NCBI RefSeq assembly: GCF_032362555.1
Contig: NC_083511.1
Location: 8,804,001-8,868,000, forward strand
Length of the DNA stretch: 64,000 nucleotides
Source: Amyelois transitella
Taxonomy: Eukaryota > Arthropoda > Insecta > Lepidoptera > Pyralidae
Direction: 5' to 3'
A model generated the notes under the pieces. The model ran no database searches. It was not told the origin of the DNA and worked only from the letters and a program-made list of their open reading frames with translations. The position numbers and the translations under genes are program-made. Of this stretch, positions 24,001 to 34,300 are shown one piece after another. Positions within the stretch are counted from its first letter, which is position 1. Each line of letters opens with the position of its first letter.

Positions 24001-24995
24001 ATTACAAGCATACAGGTTCAGATTTCCGGAAGCACATCGAATCTATGGGTTGTATTCTCCCGTTGTATTGTACTTACCCCACATGACTGTATGAATTTTA
24101 GAATGTAACCTGTTGTGATGTGCCTGTACCTACCCAGATTCGTTTACCAGCCAATGAGTTTATAATATTAACATGAAGTATAATAAAACTTATATGAAGT
24201 ATTGTATAGCTATACAACTATTATAATACTATACCTTCAAAAACTTCCACAGAGGACTGGCGTTGTCCCCGTTTACGTCAATCTTCTCGTACATGTCGAA
24301 CTTGACCTTGCGCTCGGACATGAAGCACACGATCTCCTCAGGGTTGCCAGGCTCTTGACCCGCGAATTGGTTACAAGGGAATGCCAGGATGCGGAGGCCT
24401 AGTTTCAAAGTATAATAATTTTATTATCAAATTATAATTGGCAATGACAAAATAAAAGTTGCTTGGAAATAAATCGAATTGAGAACCTCCTTTTTTTTGA
24501 AGTCGGTTAAAATGATTGATGACAGACCCATCAGTCTCGAAAAAACGGAATAGCCACATTTAGGTGAAAGGCTTAATGCTGAAATTGAGATTCAGATAGT
24601 AAAGGGTTGCTTCTTGCTAGCCCATTCGCGAAGAAGAATCTCGTTTAGAAGGCTTCCCCTTGACCTTTACAATCACAATGAAACAGTTAAATAAAAGACA
24701 CCTCTAAAATTACTCCAAAAACAAAAATATTGCATAAGGCAAATGAGTCATCTTAGTAACTAAATATCTATGTGAAAACAACATATTCACCTTTGCTCTC
24801 AGCATATTGGTCATACAGTTCATTGAGTTGCTTGTAATTGTTTGCGGTGAGTCCGCACTGGGAGGCGACATTCACTATGATGCATACATGGCCTTTGTAG
24901 ATGTCCAGTTTCACATCTTCTCCTTTTATGTTCTTCACAGTAAACTCATGGATGGATGTGGCCGATTTATAATCGGGATTATTAGCGGCAGCCAT
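21063..24995 (-). CDS. Glutathione peroxidase, PHGPx (GPx4-like) type, cysteine form
   Basis: Thiol peroxidase that reduces lipid and hydrogen peroxides, probably with thioredoxin as donor as in other insect enzymes. Coding exons read leftward are 24995-24791, 24398-24235 and 21206-21063, in frame, 170 aa. The peroxidatic residue is Cys in NVASQCGLT, where vertebrate enzymes have selenocysteine, and no in-frame TGA is needed. The catalytic Gln lies in [12 protein letters not shown], which also carries a Cys typical of thioredoxin-dependent resolution, and the catalytic Trp/Asn lie in [11 protein letters not shown]. The protein ends [10 protein letters not shown]. An acceptor sits just 4 bases upstream of this ATG, so a transcript starting here needs a separate leader exon; a coding one lies at 28129-28217. 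The 3-kb last intron is full of repeats. Confidence 0.96.
21245..21465 (+). mobile_element. LINE C-terminal coding fragment
   Basis: The frame from 21257 reads [20 protein letters not shown], then [17 protein letters not shown], then [19 protein letters not shown]. Its start (GGVGRxxRTY, then GDVLxKG) is the C-terminal tail of a non-LTR retrotransposon ORF found repeatedly in this window. It is 5'-truncated and lies in the last GPx intron in antisense orientation. Confidence 0.6.
21862..21955 (+). repeat. 3' part of GTAT-tailed dispersed repeat
   Basis: 'gctgaatgaggcctatcagt...tctgtctaccccgtgagg...atagacgtgactatatgtatg' matches the 3' third of the full copy at 26591-26855. Confidence 0.7.
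22165..22410 (+). repeat. Two copies of an 'accgacttcaaaaaaggagg' repeat
   Basis: 'aaccgaattaaaaaaagaag' with 'gaggatctcaattcgacgg' and then 'aaaccgacttcaaaaaagga' with 'ggagttcttaattcg' are related, about 200 bases apart. A third copy in reverse orientation lies at 24474-24512 ('gaattgagaacctcc', 'tttttttgaagtcggtt'). This is a short dispersed motif within the GPx introns. Confidence 0.5.
22786..23690. mobile_element. TIR element with TA target duplication, non-autonomous
   Basis: The left end reads TA followed by GGCTATTTGAC and the right end reads GTCAAATAGCC followed by TA, so the ends are inverted and flanked by TA. The element is about 905 bp. It contains an ATG at 23098 starting [20 protein letters not shown] that soon runs into a hairpin and a stop. 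The rest includes GC-rich 'ggccgccatattgc' and AT-rich DNA. No transposase domain is visible. TA targets suggest the Tc1/mariner/pogo superfamilies, but the family is not established. Confidence 0.65.
23167..23207. repeat. Perfect 18-bp hairpin, 5-base loop
   Basis: Arm 23167-23184 (agaaatctggattgtctt) and arm 23190-23207 (aagacaatccagatttct) are exact reverse complements around the loop cttca. It interrupts the short frame that begins METNSAKAD at 23098. Confidence 0.9.
23735..23890 (-). mobile_element. LINE 3' end, reverse orientation
   Basis: On the minus strand the segment reads about '[14 protein letters not shown]', then '[10 protein letters not shown]' with small changes, then '[10 protein letters not shown]'. 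This is the C-terminal tail of the same retrotransposon as at 21245, with an in-frame stop. It lies in the last GPx intron. Confidence 0.65.
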
Positions 24996-25095
24996 TTTTC
25001 TGTAAAGAAATATTGTACATTTAGTGACCTATTTTTTAAGGTAATAGGGAGTTATGAGCCTTCACTTGCATCCCTCTACCTTTGTCAAACATATA

Positions 25096-26401
25096 GGGGG
25101 AAGTCCCGTAACGCCGGACGGCACCTAGCGCCGGACACTCGTACTATTCAAGCGAGTACAAATCAGTTCGATTCAAAATACAAGTGAAAGGGGTGCTGGG
25201 GCATACAGGTACAAGATCACGCGCCGTGCCTCGCCAGCGACGCACACGGCCGCGGCAGAAGTAACAATTTGCTGTTTTAGGCTCGAAATCACGGCGTCAC
25301 CTAAATATCAATGTAAGTAATTCTAGTATATTTATGCATTTACATTTGAGTGGTATTCAAAGATAAAATCAGTACTCGATTGTTATCAGTAAAATGGTAG
25401 AATATTATTACATCTTTTAAACAATTTTAGTAGGTACCATCTAATGAACGAAAATGTGTGTCCCTTAGCACCGGACACTAAGTCGTCCCTTAGTGCCGGA
25501 CAGTAATCATATTGATATTTCTTGTAAGAAATTACGTATTTTATTCTAATTATTTAATTTTGTTTTAGAGTATAGAAGAAAGAAGATAGTTCAAATGGAA
25601 GAGGAGAAAAAGAAAGGATCCTGGGATCCACAGAGCTTACAAACTGCTATTGATAAGGTTATGTCAAAAGAACTGAGTGTAAGACAAGCTGCAATGCGAT
25701 ACAATATTCCTAAAAGCACTATACATTAAATAAAGGCCCTTAATCGAGAAGAAGTAACAATGAAACCAAAGTTAGGTAGATTCACTAACACCTTTTCAGC
25801 AGAGTATGAAGAAGTCTTGGTGGACCACATTAAAGATTTATCGAATAGATGCATGCCGCTCATGAAAAAGCAGTTTCCAAAATTAGCATACGACTTAGCT
25901 GAAGTCATGAAGATTCCTCATCGATTTAATAAAGAAAAAGGCAGTGCTGATAAATAAAAAAATAAAAGTCGCAATAAAAAATTACGACTTCATGAAAAGG
26001 CATTCTGACATTTCGTTGAGAACACCGGAATCGACAAGCATGATGCGCCCCGTAGGATAAGCCACGCCACGAGTGGATCTCTTCTACGACAACCTTGAAA
26101 AGCTGATGAAACAGTACAACATTCACACCCTCAAGAATTTATAACTGTAATGAAACTGGTGTCAGTTGCGTGCACAAATATTCGTCCGGTACTAGGTTCC
26201 CCTTTTTAAAATTATGTTTTTTGTTACCAAAGTTTGTTTGATAGTATTAATTATTTTATAGCAGAGGTTGCATTTTTGTTAAATTAATTTGATTTCTAAC
26301 TTTGTTATCTAATATAAGTCATAATTTTATAAACATTTCTTAAATATTTTATGTTTTATTTTGAAATAACCTTAGGTGTCCGCCACTGGGGGACTTCCCC
26401 C
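25096..26401 (+). mobile_element. pogo-type DNA transposon, defective
   Basis: The ends are inverted: GGGGGAAGTCCC on the left and GGGACTTCCCCC on the right, flanked by TA on both sides, for about 1306 bp. The motif 'ccggac' recurs near both ends and internally (25114, 25131, 25470, 25495, and reversed at 26184). The interior encodes a broken pogo/Jerky-type transposase (see 25595-26145). It sits inside the first GPx intron of the leader isoform. No catalytic DDE region remains, so the copy cannot move on its own. Confidence 0.85.
25595..26145 (+). pseudogene. Broken pogo/Jerky-type transposase N-terminal half
   Basis: The frame starts MEEEKKKGSWDPQSLQTAID and continues with a psq-type helix-turn-helix ending SVRQAAMRYNIPKSTIH, where a TAA (25727) interrupts it. 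After that stop come MKPKLGRFTNTFSAEYEEVL, then KQFPKLAYDLAEVMKIPHRF and NKEKG, the CENP-B-like second HTH. Further stops and frame changes follow, with fragments reading DFMKRHSDISLRTPEST and VDLFYDNLEKLMKQYNI. The DDE catalytic domain is absent. Confidence 0.8.
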
Positions 26402-26590
26402 TATCTGTAATCACCTAAGCAATGTGGCCTTCGAGACTTTCCGAGATTGTGGGCTCTGTGTAACCCATATGTTTATTTATTCAATATTTGATGTTAATAT
26501 GTTAAGGTTTTTTAATTAGAAATACAACAGCAGATAATGATAAATAATATAAAGTTTAAAAACATAAATAAACTATAATATGATAGATTG

Positions 26591-26855
26591 CCGTGTGGTT
26601 CCCGGCACTATTACAAAAAAGAATAGGACCACTCCATCTCTTTCCCATGGATGTCGTAAAAGGCGACTAAGGGATAGGCTTTTAAACTTAGGATTCCTCT
26701 TTTAGGCGATGGGCTAGCAACCTGTCACTATTTGAATCTCGGTTCTATCATTAAGCTAAATAGCTGAACGTGGCCATTCAGTCTTTTCAAGACTGTTGGC
26801 TCTGTCTACCCCGCAAGGGATATAGACGTGATCATATGTATGTATGTATGTATAT
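26591..26855 (+). repeat. GTAT-tailed dispersed repeat, full copy
   Basis: It begins 'ccgtgtggttcccggcacta', runs through 'tttcccatggatgtcgtaaa', 'gggctagcaacctgtc', 'gctgaacgtggcc' and 'tctgtctaccccgcaaggga', and ends 'atagacgtgatcatatgtat' plus tgta repeats. A near-complete reverse copy is at 47683-47951, and about ten fragments lie elsewhere in the window. It is about 265 bp and tailed by a tetranucleotide run, as in some lepidopteran SINE-like elements. No pol III boxes were recognised. Confidence 0.8.
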
Positions 26856-26898
26856 GATAGAAATGTATAAAAATCAAATTAAACTATGAGTAATAAAT

Positions 26899-27120
26899 GG
26901 GATTCTTCTTGTAGATGCTGGGCTAGCAACCTGTCCCAATTTGGATCTCAATTCATTTATGAAACCATACAGCTGTGTCTGGCCTTATGGTCTTTTCAAG
27001 ACTGTTGTCTTCCCTGCAAAGCGGTAGACACAGCCAACAGTCTCAAAAAGACCAACAGGCCATGTCCTGCTATTTGGCTTATTGATAGAATATACGTATG
27101 AATGATAATATGTATGTATG
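26899..27120. repeat. Head-to-head copy of the GTAT-tailed repeat
   Basis: The first half ('gctgggctagcaacctgtcc' to 'tcttttcaagactgttg') is in plus orientation. The second half ('gcggtagacacagccaacag', 'tctcaaaaagaccaacaggcc') is the same module in minus orientation. Together they form an imperfect foldback that ends in an atgtatg run. Confidence 0.65.
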
Positions 27121-28128
27121 TAATATATTAACATTTACAGGATAATGGTATAAAAATAAACTAGTTAAATGAAGAGGTAAACAAATAAATCAAAAATCTT
27201 ATCAGTACATATACGTGAATTGGATGGATATAAAGAACCCTTGTGCTTGTAATTATGTGCAGGTTGTTCTGTAATTATGGAATATTATAACAGTAGATAG
27301 CAGCTACGAATGATAACAATATTAATTATAGGTCCTTGACTCATTTTGTATAACAAACTTTTAAGTTACAAAGTTGGTTTGTTTATTTCTTTACACTTCT
27401 AATTTGTATGAGATTTTAATAGAAGTATGGAAAGGAGATAATAATCACAGAACCTATGCAAGCAATACTACAATCAAACCAAAAATACTCACACATACCT
27501 ATATTCTTTATCGTGTTGACACAGCTATAATCAATAAATAGCAAAAGCAACAAATTTAACTGCATTTTTCAGAGAGTTATCCTATAATCAAGTAGGTAGG
27601 ATAAAGTGTAAAACAATTGAATTCATATACAGAGCAGTGCAGCAGTATATTTGCAGCTAGTTAATTAGTGACACAATTGGCAAGTTCAAAATAACATAAT
27701 ACCTATATTCTCTAATAAATAGTATAAATTTATAATGTCCCCAAGTTAGGCATTACTTGTGAGTGTAATAAAAAGTATAAAATAAATTAAAAGGGGGTCT
27801 AATAATCATAATTAATTACAGAAATAAAAAGATACTTTATAAGTCAATTACTAGGTACTTACCTCAAGTGGACACTGTAATTACAATTTGCTCACAATTG
27901 CAATACTACCTACTTTTATAATTGATGTGATTGTCAATTTTTTATTACACAGGAAATTAAATATTCATAAATTCAATTAATTTTATGATGGAAATGCGGT
28001 GGTTATTAGCAAATTGATGAACATTTTGTTGTTAATAAACAATACATAAAGCGAAGTTGCGTCAAGCCGCTGATATTACGTAACTTTAAAAAAATATAAA
28101 AGTACTCAAAATTCAGGTACAAACTTAC

Positions 28129-28217
28129 ATGGTGCTTAATTGCGCTCTTGAAATGCAGAATAAATTGCCAATGACAGGCACAACAAGCTTCGAAATACTT
28201 CTAATTCCAATTGTCAT
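28129..28217 (-). CDS. Alternative first coding exon of GPx (leader peptide)
   Basis: Reading leftward from ATG at 28217, 29 codons plus two bases end at a gtaagt donor. Spliced to the acceptor at 24999, it continues in frame through the four bases before the internal ATG and into GPx, adding 31 residues and giving a 201-aa isoform. The leader begins MTIGIRSISKLVVPVIGNLF and has Arg/Lys, Ser and Thr but no Asp or Glu, as expected for a mitochondrial presequence. Its hydrophobic run could also act as a secretory signal. Exact frame continuity and good splice sites support it. The intervening intron contains a pogo-type element. Confidence 0.7.
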
Positions 28218-29250
28218 GATTTGGAAAGAAGCAGCGGACAGACGAGGTTTTATTAAAATGTAAGTTCAAACGCATGAGTTAAAAATTTTAATTAATATTT
28301 TACAGATTGCGTTTACAACTATTTATTTGTAATTAAATAAATATTTTACATCATAAACTTCATAAATAGTTTAAAAATGTTAATTTTAAATACGTTTTGG
28401 AAGTTTTGCTTTAATGATAAATAAATCAAATATTTCTCTTACTACCAAAAAGGAGTATAACTTTCGAGCGCAGCAGTCAAGCTGTCATTCATGGTGCACT
28501 TCGGAATATTGCCAGCCTCAATAAAAAAATGGAAAATGTTAAACGCCCTAGTCAGGACAATCCAAAGCAACAATAAACGTGTAATGAGGTCAATGTATAT
28601 CCTATAAGTATCATTAACGCGAAAGTTTGTAAGGATGATAATGAACGGATTTTGATAATATTTACTACACGAATAGAATATAACTTTAAATAACACACAG
28701 ATGAAATTTTGGTTTCTGTTGTTCCTAAAGGCACAGATCCCTAAATTTTTGTCTCTTTCAAATAGAGACATTGCTCAGGTGAATTTAAAATTATCTCAAT
28801 AATGAAATAATCATCTAAGACATGAATGTACACTATAGTCGGATTTTTAATTAGACGGAGAATATTAAACGTCAACATTATTTTATTTGTTTATTATGAA
28901 TAATGTTTATTTTAAGTATTCTTATTCAAATTCACACATAATTTGCTGAGATTTAAATTAAAGCATTTAATTTTTATTCCACATTTAATCTTGCAAATGC
29001 AAACACAACACAACATTGTTTACTTTGGACAAACGTGCAAGGATATGGTGACAACATTACTTTGTCTTTGCTTTGGTTACGGCAAAAGAATTTAATCAAC
29101 ACGTCTATCATTGTAGTTGTCAGTGTCACTAACATATTTAATTATTTTCCAAAGTTGTCTTCTGTCGTCTCGCCTCTGGTATTTTTTCCTGATCGTCATA
29201 GTTTTCTGCGTTGATTTGTTTCTATTTTATCAAACAGTAGATACACTAAA
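28218..29250. promoter_or_regulatory. Divergent interval between GPx leader exon and ISCU
   Basis: About 1 kb separates the ATG of the GPx leader exon (minus) from the ISCU ATG (plus). The GPx 5'UTR and promoter probably lie near 28218-28300 and those of ISCU near 29050-29250. A minus-strand frame at 28442-28771 has no recognised domain and overlaps another open frame; I do not call it a gene. No defined promoter motif was recognised. Confidence 0.4.
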
Positions 29251-30314
29251 ATGGCTTTCCTCGTTCCAAATTTACGCAAGTGCATTAGCTTGGTGAATAT
29301 TAATAGCTCAGGAGTGATTCAAACTGCATCCTACCATGCAAACGTAAGTTTATTTATTTTGCAATGTCAAGGTTTATCGATTTTACTTATTACGTCGAAG
29401 TTTTTCTTTTTACCTAGGTACCTGTTTACTGTATGTATTGTATTTACACGAAAAGATAAATTGGTGTGGCCAAATTGATATTCAGGCAATACAATTCAAT
29501 AATAACAGTTTTATTTTTTAGGTTATTGACCATTACGAAAATCCTCGTAATGTCGGTTCCATGGACAAGAAAGACAAAAATGTGGGAACAGGCTTAGTCG
29601 GTGCTCCTGCATGTGGTGATGTCATGAAACTACAGATCAAAGTTGATGAGAACGGCAAGATTATAGATGCAAAATTCAAGACTTTTGGCTGTGGATCAGC
29701 AATTGCTTCTAGTTCTCTAGCTACTGAATGGGTAAAAGGCAAGACAGTTGACGAAGCATTAAAATTGAAGAACACTGACATAGCAAAAGAACTGTCTTTG
29801 CCACCAGTCAAGCTACATTGCTCAAGTAAGTATTTAAGTAATTTAGTCACAATTCTAATGATAACTCTATAAATGGATATTTTATAACAATTAAGGATCT
29901 TTATTCCATTGCCTGTTACCATGATCCAAAAATGGTGCAGTGGGCACACTTATACAAAGCAACTGCTATCAGACTTTAAAAATTAATTTTAAGTCAGTAA
30001 TTTTAATAGATCCAATGATCAGACTGTTTTGATAAAATTAAAAATGTATGTAGAACTGTCAATGTAATTTTCAAGTTTGTTGGGCATCAAAATTGGTTAA
30101 GTAGTTTTGGAGATAATAACAATTTAGTTTAAATAAAAGTATTCATAAAGCATAATATTGTGGTAAACAACTAGTTTACTAATAATTTACAAAAGCAAGT
30201 TACTAAGAGAATGAAAACTAAATAAAGATTTTTGTTGCAGTGCTTGCAGAAGATGCAATAAAAGCAGCTCTGTCAGACTATAGGATCAAGCAACAGTCAG
30301 GCAAGAAAGAATAA
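29251..30314 (+). CDS. IscU: Iron-sulfur cluster scaffold ISCU, complete
   Basis: Mitochondrial scaffold on which Nfs1, with ISD11/ACP and frataxin, builds [2Fe-2S] clusters before HSC20/HSPA9 pass them on. Exons 29251-29343, 29522-29825 and 30241-30314 join in frame, giving 156 aa. The first about 28 residues (MAFLVPNLRKCISLVNINSS) have presequence character, and the mature domain starts around YHANVIDHYENPRNVGS. All three cluster-ligand cysteines are present: GAPACGD, FGCGSA and KLHCSM. The chaperone motif LPPVK precedes the third Cys. A Met follows CS, the frataxin-dependent eukaryotic state, where bacterial IscU often has Ile. It ends SGKKE-stop. Confidence 0.97.
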
Positions 30315-31317
30315 ATAATATATGTATGGTGGTAATGTGACTGGAACAGATCTGTGATGGCATTAAATGAAAAGTGTAGTATAGGAGTAGCTGCTAAGTG
30401 GAGATTATGCACACAACATACTGAAAAATTATAAACATCAATACACCTTATTGTGCACAATGATAGATTGTGTTTGTTAACTTCAATTTGTATTAGATTG
30501 TAAATTGTTTTGTTTTATTAAATTTTATGCTTTAACTCATTGAAACAATATTTGTTTTTATTGCTAAGAAACAATATAAACTATAAATACATACATACAT
30601 GTCCTTTGCATGGTAAACAGAGCCAGTAGGGTTGTGTAAGGTTGCCAGTTCTGTAGTCATCTAAGAGTTTTCTGTGGTGTCTACTGCAACTTGACTTTAA
30701 TAAGTTCATAAGCAGCAAGCTGGCTTTGATAAGCTCTAAATAAGAGCGTGAGCATCAAGGACAACAAACCTAAACAAAGTTATTTATAGTTCAAAGAATT
30801 GACCTCTGCTCACTATTGTTTAAAATTACACAGTGAACTGTGCGTCATAGAAATGAATTCTTTCCTCTCATCAACGGTTTGGTGAATAGGGCGGTTATTG
30901 CACAATATTTACATGAGACGGGGATTTTTTTCTAATGGGTTTCCTCCGCCACTGTTGCTACTTGGCGTGTCGTGTTCATTCTTCCAACAATAATCAAATT
31001 TCTCCTTAGTAAACTTCAGTTTCAAGTCCATTGGCTCGCCACCTTTAGTAAAGATTATGTATTTATTTATTTAAACTTCATTGCACAAAATACAAATGTG
31101 AAGCACAATTGGCTTATGGCTAACTTAATGCAGGAAGCATTATCTACCAGTCAACCATTGGGTCTGACGAGAGAACTTTATGTGGGTTCAAACTAAATAA
31201 TTAGGGATCAAATATCGCCTATTGCAGGAACCAATAAAAAAAACAATAATACTGATTAATTTATTTATTTTATTTATTGCATATAAACCGTATAACAAGG
31301 TTCTTATGACGATAACA
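30315..31317. other. ISCU-SON tail-to-tail interval
   Basis: It contains the 3'UTRs of ISCU (plus) and SON (minus). Repeat-like fragments include a cata run near 30590 and 'tttatttattttatttattg' near 31260-31280. No coding exon is visible. Confidence 0.6.
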
Positions 31318-34300
31318 TTACAGCTGGAGAACCCCTATTTTCTGTAAAGCTAACTGAGCGGCATCTGCCTTTGCTTGCTTCTTGTTTGCGCTGGCCACTG
31401 CTGGTTGGTACTCCACACCTGCTACTTTTACCTGTCGATAAGAATAAAAGCACATAAAATATTTGTAAATTTACACCATTATCCTCTTGAACAATTTACA
31501 AAATCCTGCGTAAAATGAAACGTTCCGCTAATTTCTTCAACCGTGGGAATTTCGGGAAAACAACAACAATAGACAAAAAAAAACTACTGCCAAATTTCAA
31601 AACCAATAGAAGAACGGAGAATTCTCAGTTACCTCCAACAAGACCTAGAACGAACTGAAATCGAAAAAAATAAAAAAAACAAATTACCTTGAACAGGAAA
31701 TTCTTCTTATGATCAGGTCCGCATTCGAAGCAGAGATTATACTCCGGGGGTCCGAGTTTCTGTTTAGAACAATATTCTCCCAACAACGATACAGGGTGCT
31801 TCCCTCCGGCCACTACAGGGGCGGCACCACGCCTACCTTGGCGGTTTGGTTTCATCTGAAAATAATAAATCGTTAGAAAAACATGTAAACACAACACTTG
31901 AAAATATCATCGCTGAATAAGTTTTTTTTTTGGCAAAATAAAATATAGGTACAATGAACAACAGTGTGTCTTAATGATATAAGGCATTCTTTGCCAATCG
32001 AACATTTGGATGAACTATATAATATTATTAATCTAAGTCAATATTACACCAATTATTATAAGTCTATGCTATCTGTATATAAAAAATTAAAATACAAATT
32101 AAAACAAAATAAATTGTCAGATATCAACATACACATAAAAAAGTAAACAAAATTATCACGTGACTTATTTATTCCGCCGGTTATCTTTTTTTTGCGATGT
32201 TTGCAACGTCACTGGCTGAACGATCTTAATCACTTGTTTTTTGTTTACCTTTTTTTACTAACCTTAAAACTATATAAAAATTAATGTAGTAAACAAAACT
32301 ACTAAGCTTTATAGTGTACTAGCTGCGTGCCGAGGCTTCGCTGCCGTGCTGATTTCGGAATAAAAAGTACTTATTATGTTATTTTAGATCATAAAGTACT
32401 CGTATACAAAATTTGTAGATTTTGCCTTAAAGATAAACAGACATACTTCACATAGTTTTACTAACTTTCATATTTATAATATAAGTAAGATTAAACTTTG
32501 GACCTACTTACTCCTTTATTATGCCTGGTGGTGACCTCCTCCTTCGATTGCAACCCTCTTGTGTCTAACTTGACTTCGAGGAGCAAAGGTTGGAGGGTTC
32601 CGGTACCTTCTTTACCCAACCCCTGGCCCGGGGTCCACCCCATTTTCTGTAGAAGGTGCATACCCATGCCGCCTTCCACTGGCGCGGCTCGTACAAGTTG
32701 ATCCTATACATAAAACACAAGTTAGACGGCGAAAAAAAAGTAGGCAAACATAAGGTGAAGATTTTTGAATTTGGAAGAAATAAATAAAAAAAAAATGTAT
32801 TTGCAAACTCTCTGAAAAACATTTAAATAAAGAATTGAACTTTCAAACATGGATTTTTCCTCTTGATGTTCCCTCCCGTTGGTGGGATACTTACCTCTAA
32901 CTCTTTGCACCTATCACCTGACGGCCATGGAGAAACGTAGTGCTCGCATCACCTTATCAATTAAAAGCTGCAACAAATATTCATGAATTCCCCATATAAG
33001 CCATGCTTTTCTATGAGCCAACGATATTCGAAACTCCAAAGAGTAAGGAATAACTGAAAATGCTCACAGAATCACTAGGCTTGTAAAATAAATATAACTG
33101 ACTGACAAATACGAGTAAATACTATAAAAATTGTTACGTTATATAAATTGAGCATTGTAAAAAATACAAAGTCTTTGCTAATATATCACCTATTTTTGTC
33201 TCTCACGGCATTTAAGTTGATGAGTGACATGGGATCACACTAAGAAGCCCCAATCATCATCTCCTTTCAATGCCCTTTTATAAGATACAGCCTAGCATTG
33301 TGCTTATGATCATATTGAAATTAAATCATTAAATATTTTTGGTTATTTATTTTACAAAACATTTATGTGCAGATATTAATTACAATACTTGCAAAAAAAT
33401 ACATAAATTTACATGAATACATAGAAAAATATATAACAAGTCAGTCGTGACGTGTAAAAAGGAGGGGAACACTGAATATTTGTATGCAATGCTAGGTAAT
33501 GGTGATTCTCATGCCATGAAGCATGGCATGGGAGTTACCATCGATGCCAAGGCACTTTGGTGTGAAGAGCGAACTGGGAACTTATTAACGTAGGTTGAAA
33601 AGCAATATGTTTTATCGACTCTCTCTTTCACGCTTTGAAATTGACAGGACTGATAGAAAGAGAGAGATGATAAGGCATAGTGTTCAACGTTCGTGAATAA
33701 GGTTGCTGGTTCAGTTCACGCTTCGCACGATAAACGAACATGGAAAATGTGATGGTGACAACAACATTCGTCTCTTGTTTAGAAATAATAAACTTGAATT
33801 CAGAGATAGGGATTACAACGGGTGGTTTTTCAAAAATCAGCCTTTCTGCGCAAGAATCGATCGATTAGCTGATCTCAACTTGTAGATAATTAATGTATTA
33901 CCCAAAGGTCTTAAACAAAATTTTACGTCTGAATTTGTGTCCTATGTAATTTTGCCGGAGTTAATCAGCCATCCTTATTATTTTTCTCGAAAATAAATAT
34001 ATCGTCAAACAAACACAACACGTATTTCTAAACCAATAAGGTCTTCCAATTAGCAGTTGTATGATAACATACAATAAGTGCTACTTCATAAAAGAATTTG
34101 GCACGAACACACAGAATACAATCTATTTTTGATGATAACATGTCGGTACATTTAAGGTATATAACGTCACATGTATTAGTAAGCATCTAATGTTGATTTT
34201 ATCGATACGTGCAATATAGCATATTCAAATTATGTGGCTATCTTGAATGACTAGATTTTATACTTATTTGTTTCGGGTAGTTACCTAAGCCTCATATTAA

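Noticed and set aside
28442-28771. 109-codon minus-strand ORF between GPx and ISCU
   Set aside because: The product is hydrophobic and AT-codon-rich, overlaps another open frame on the same strand, and has no domain or splice support. It could be a decayed gene but cannot be supported.
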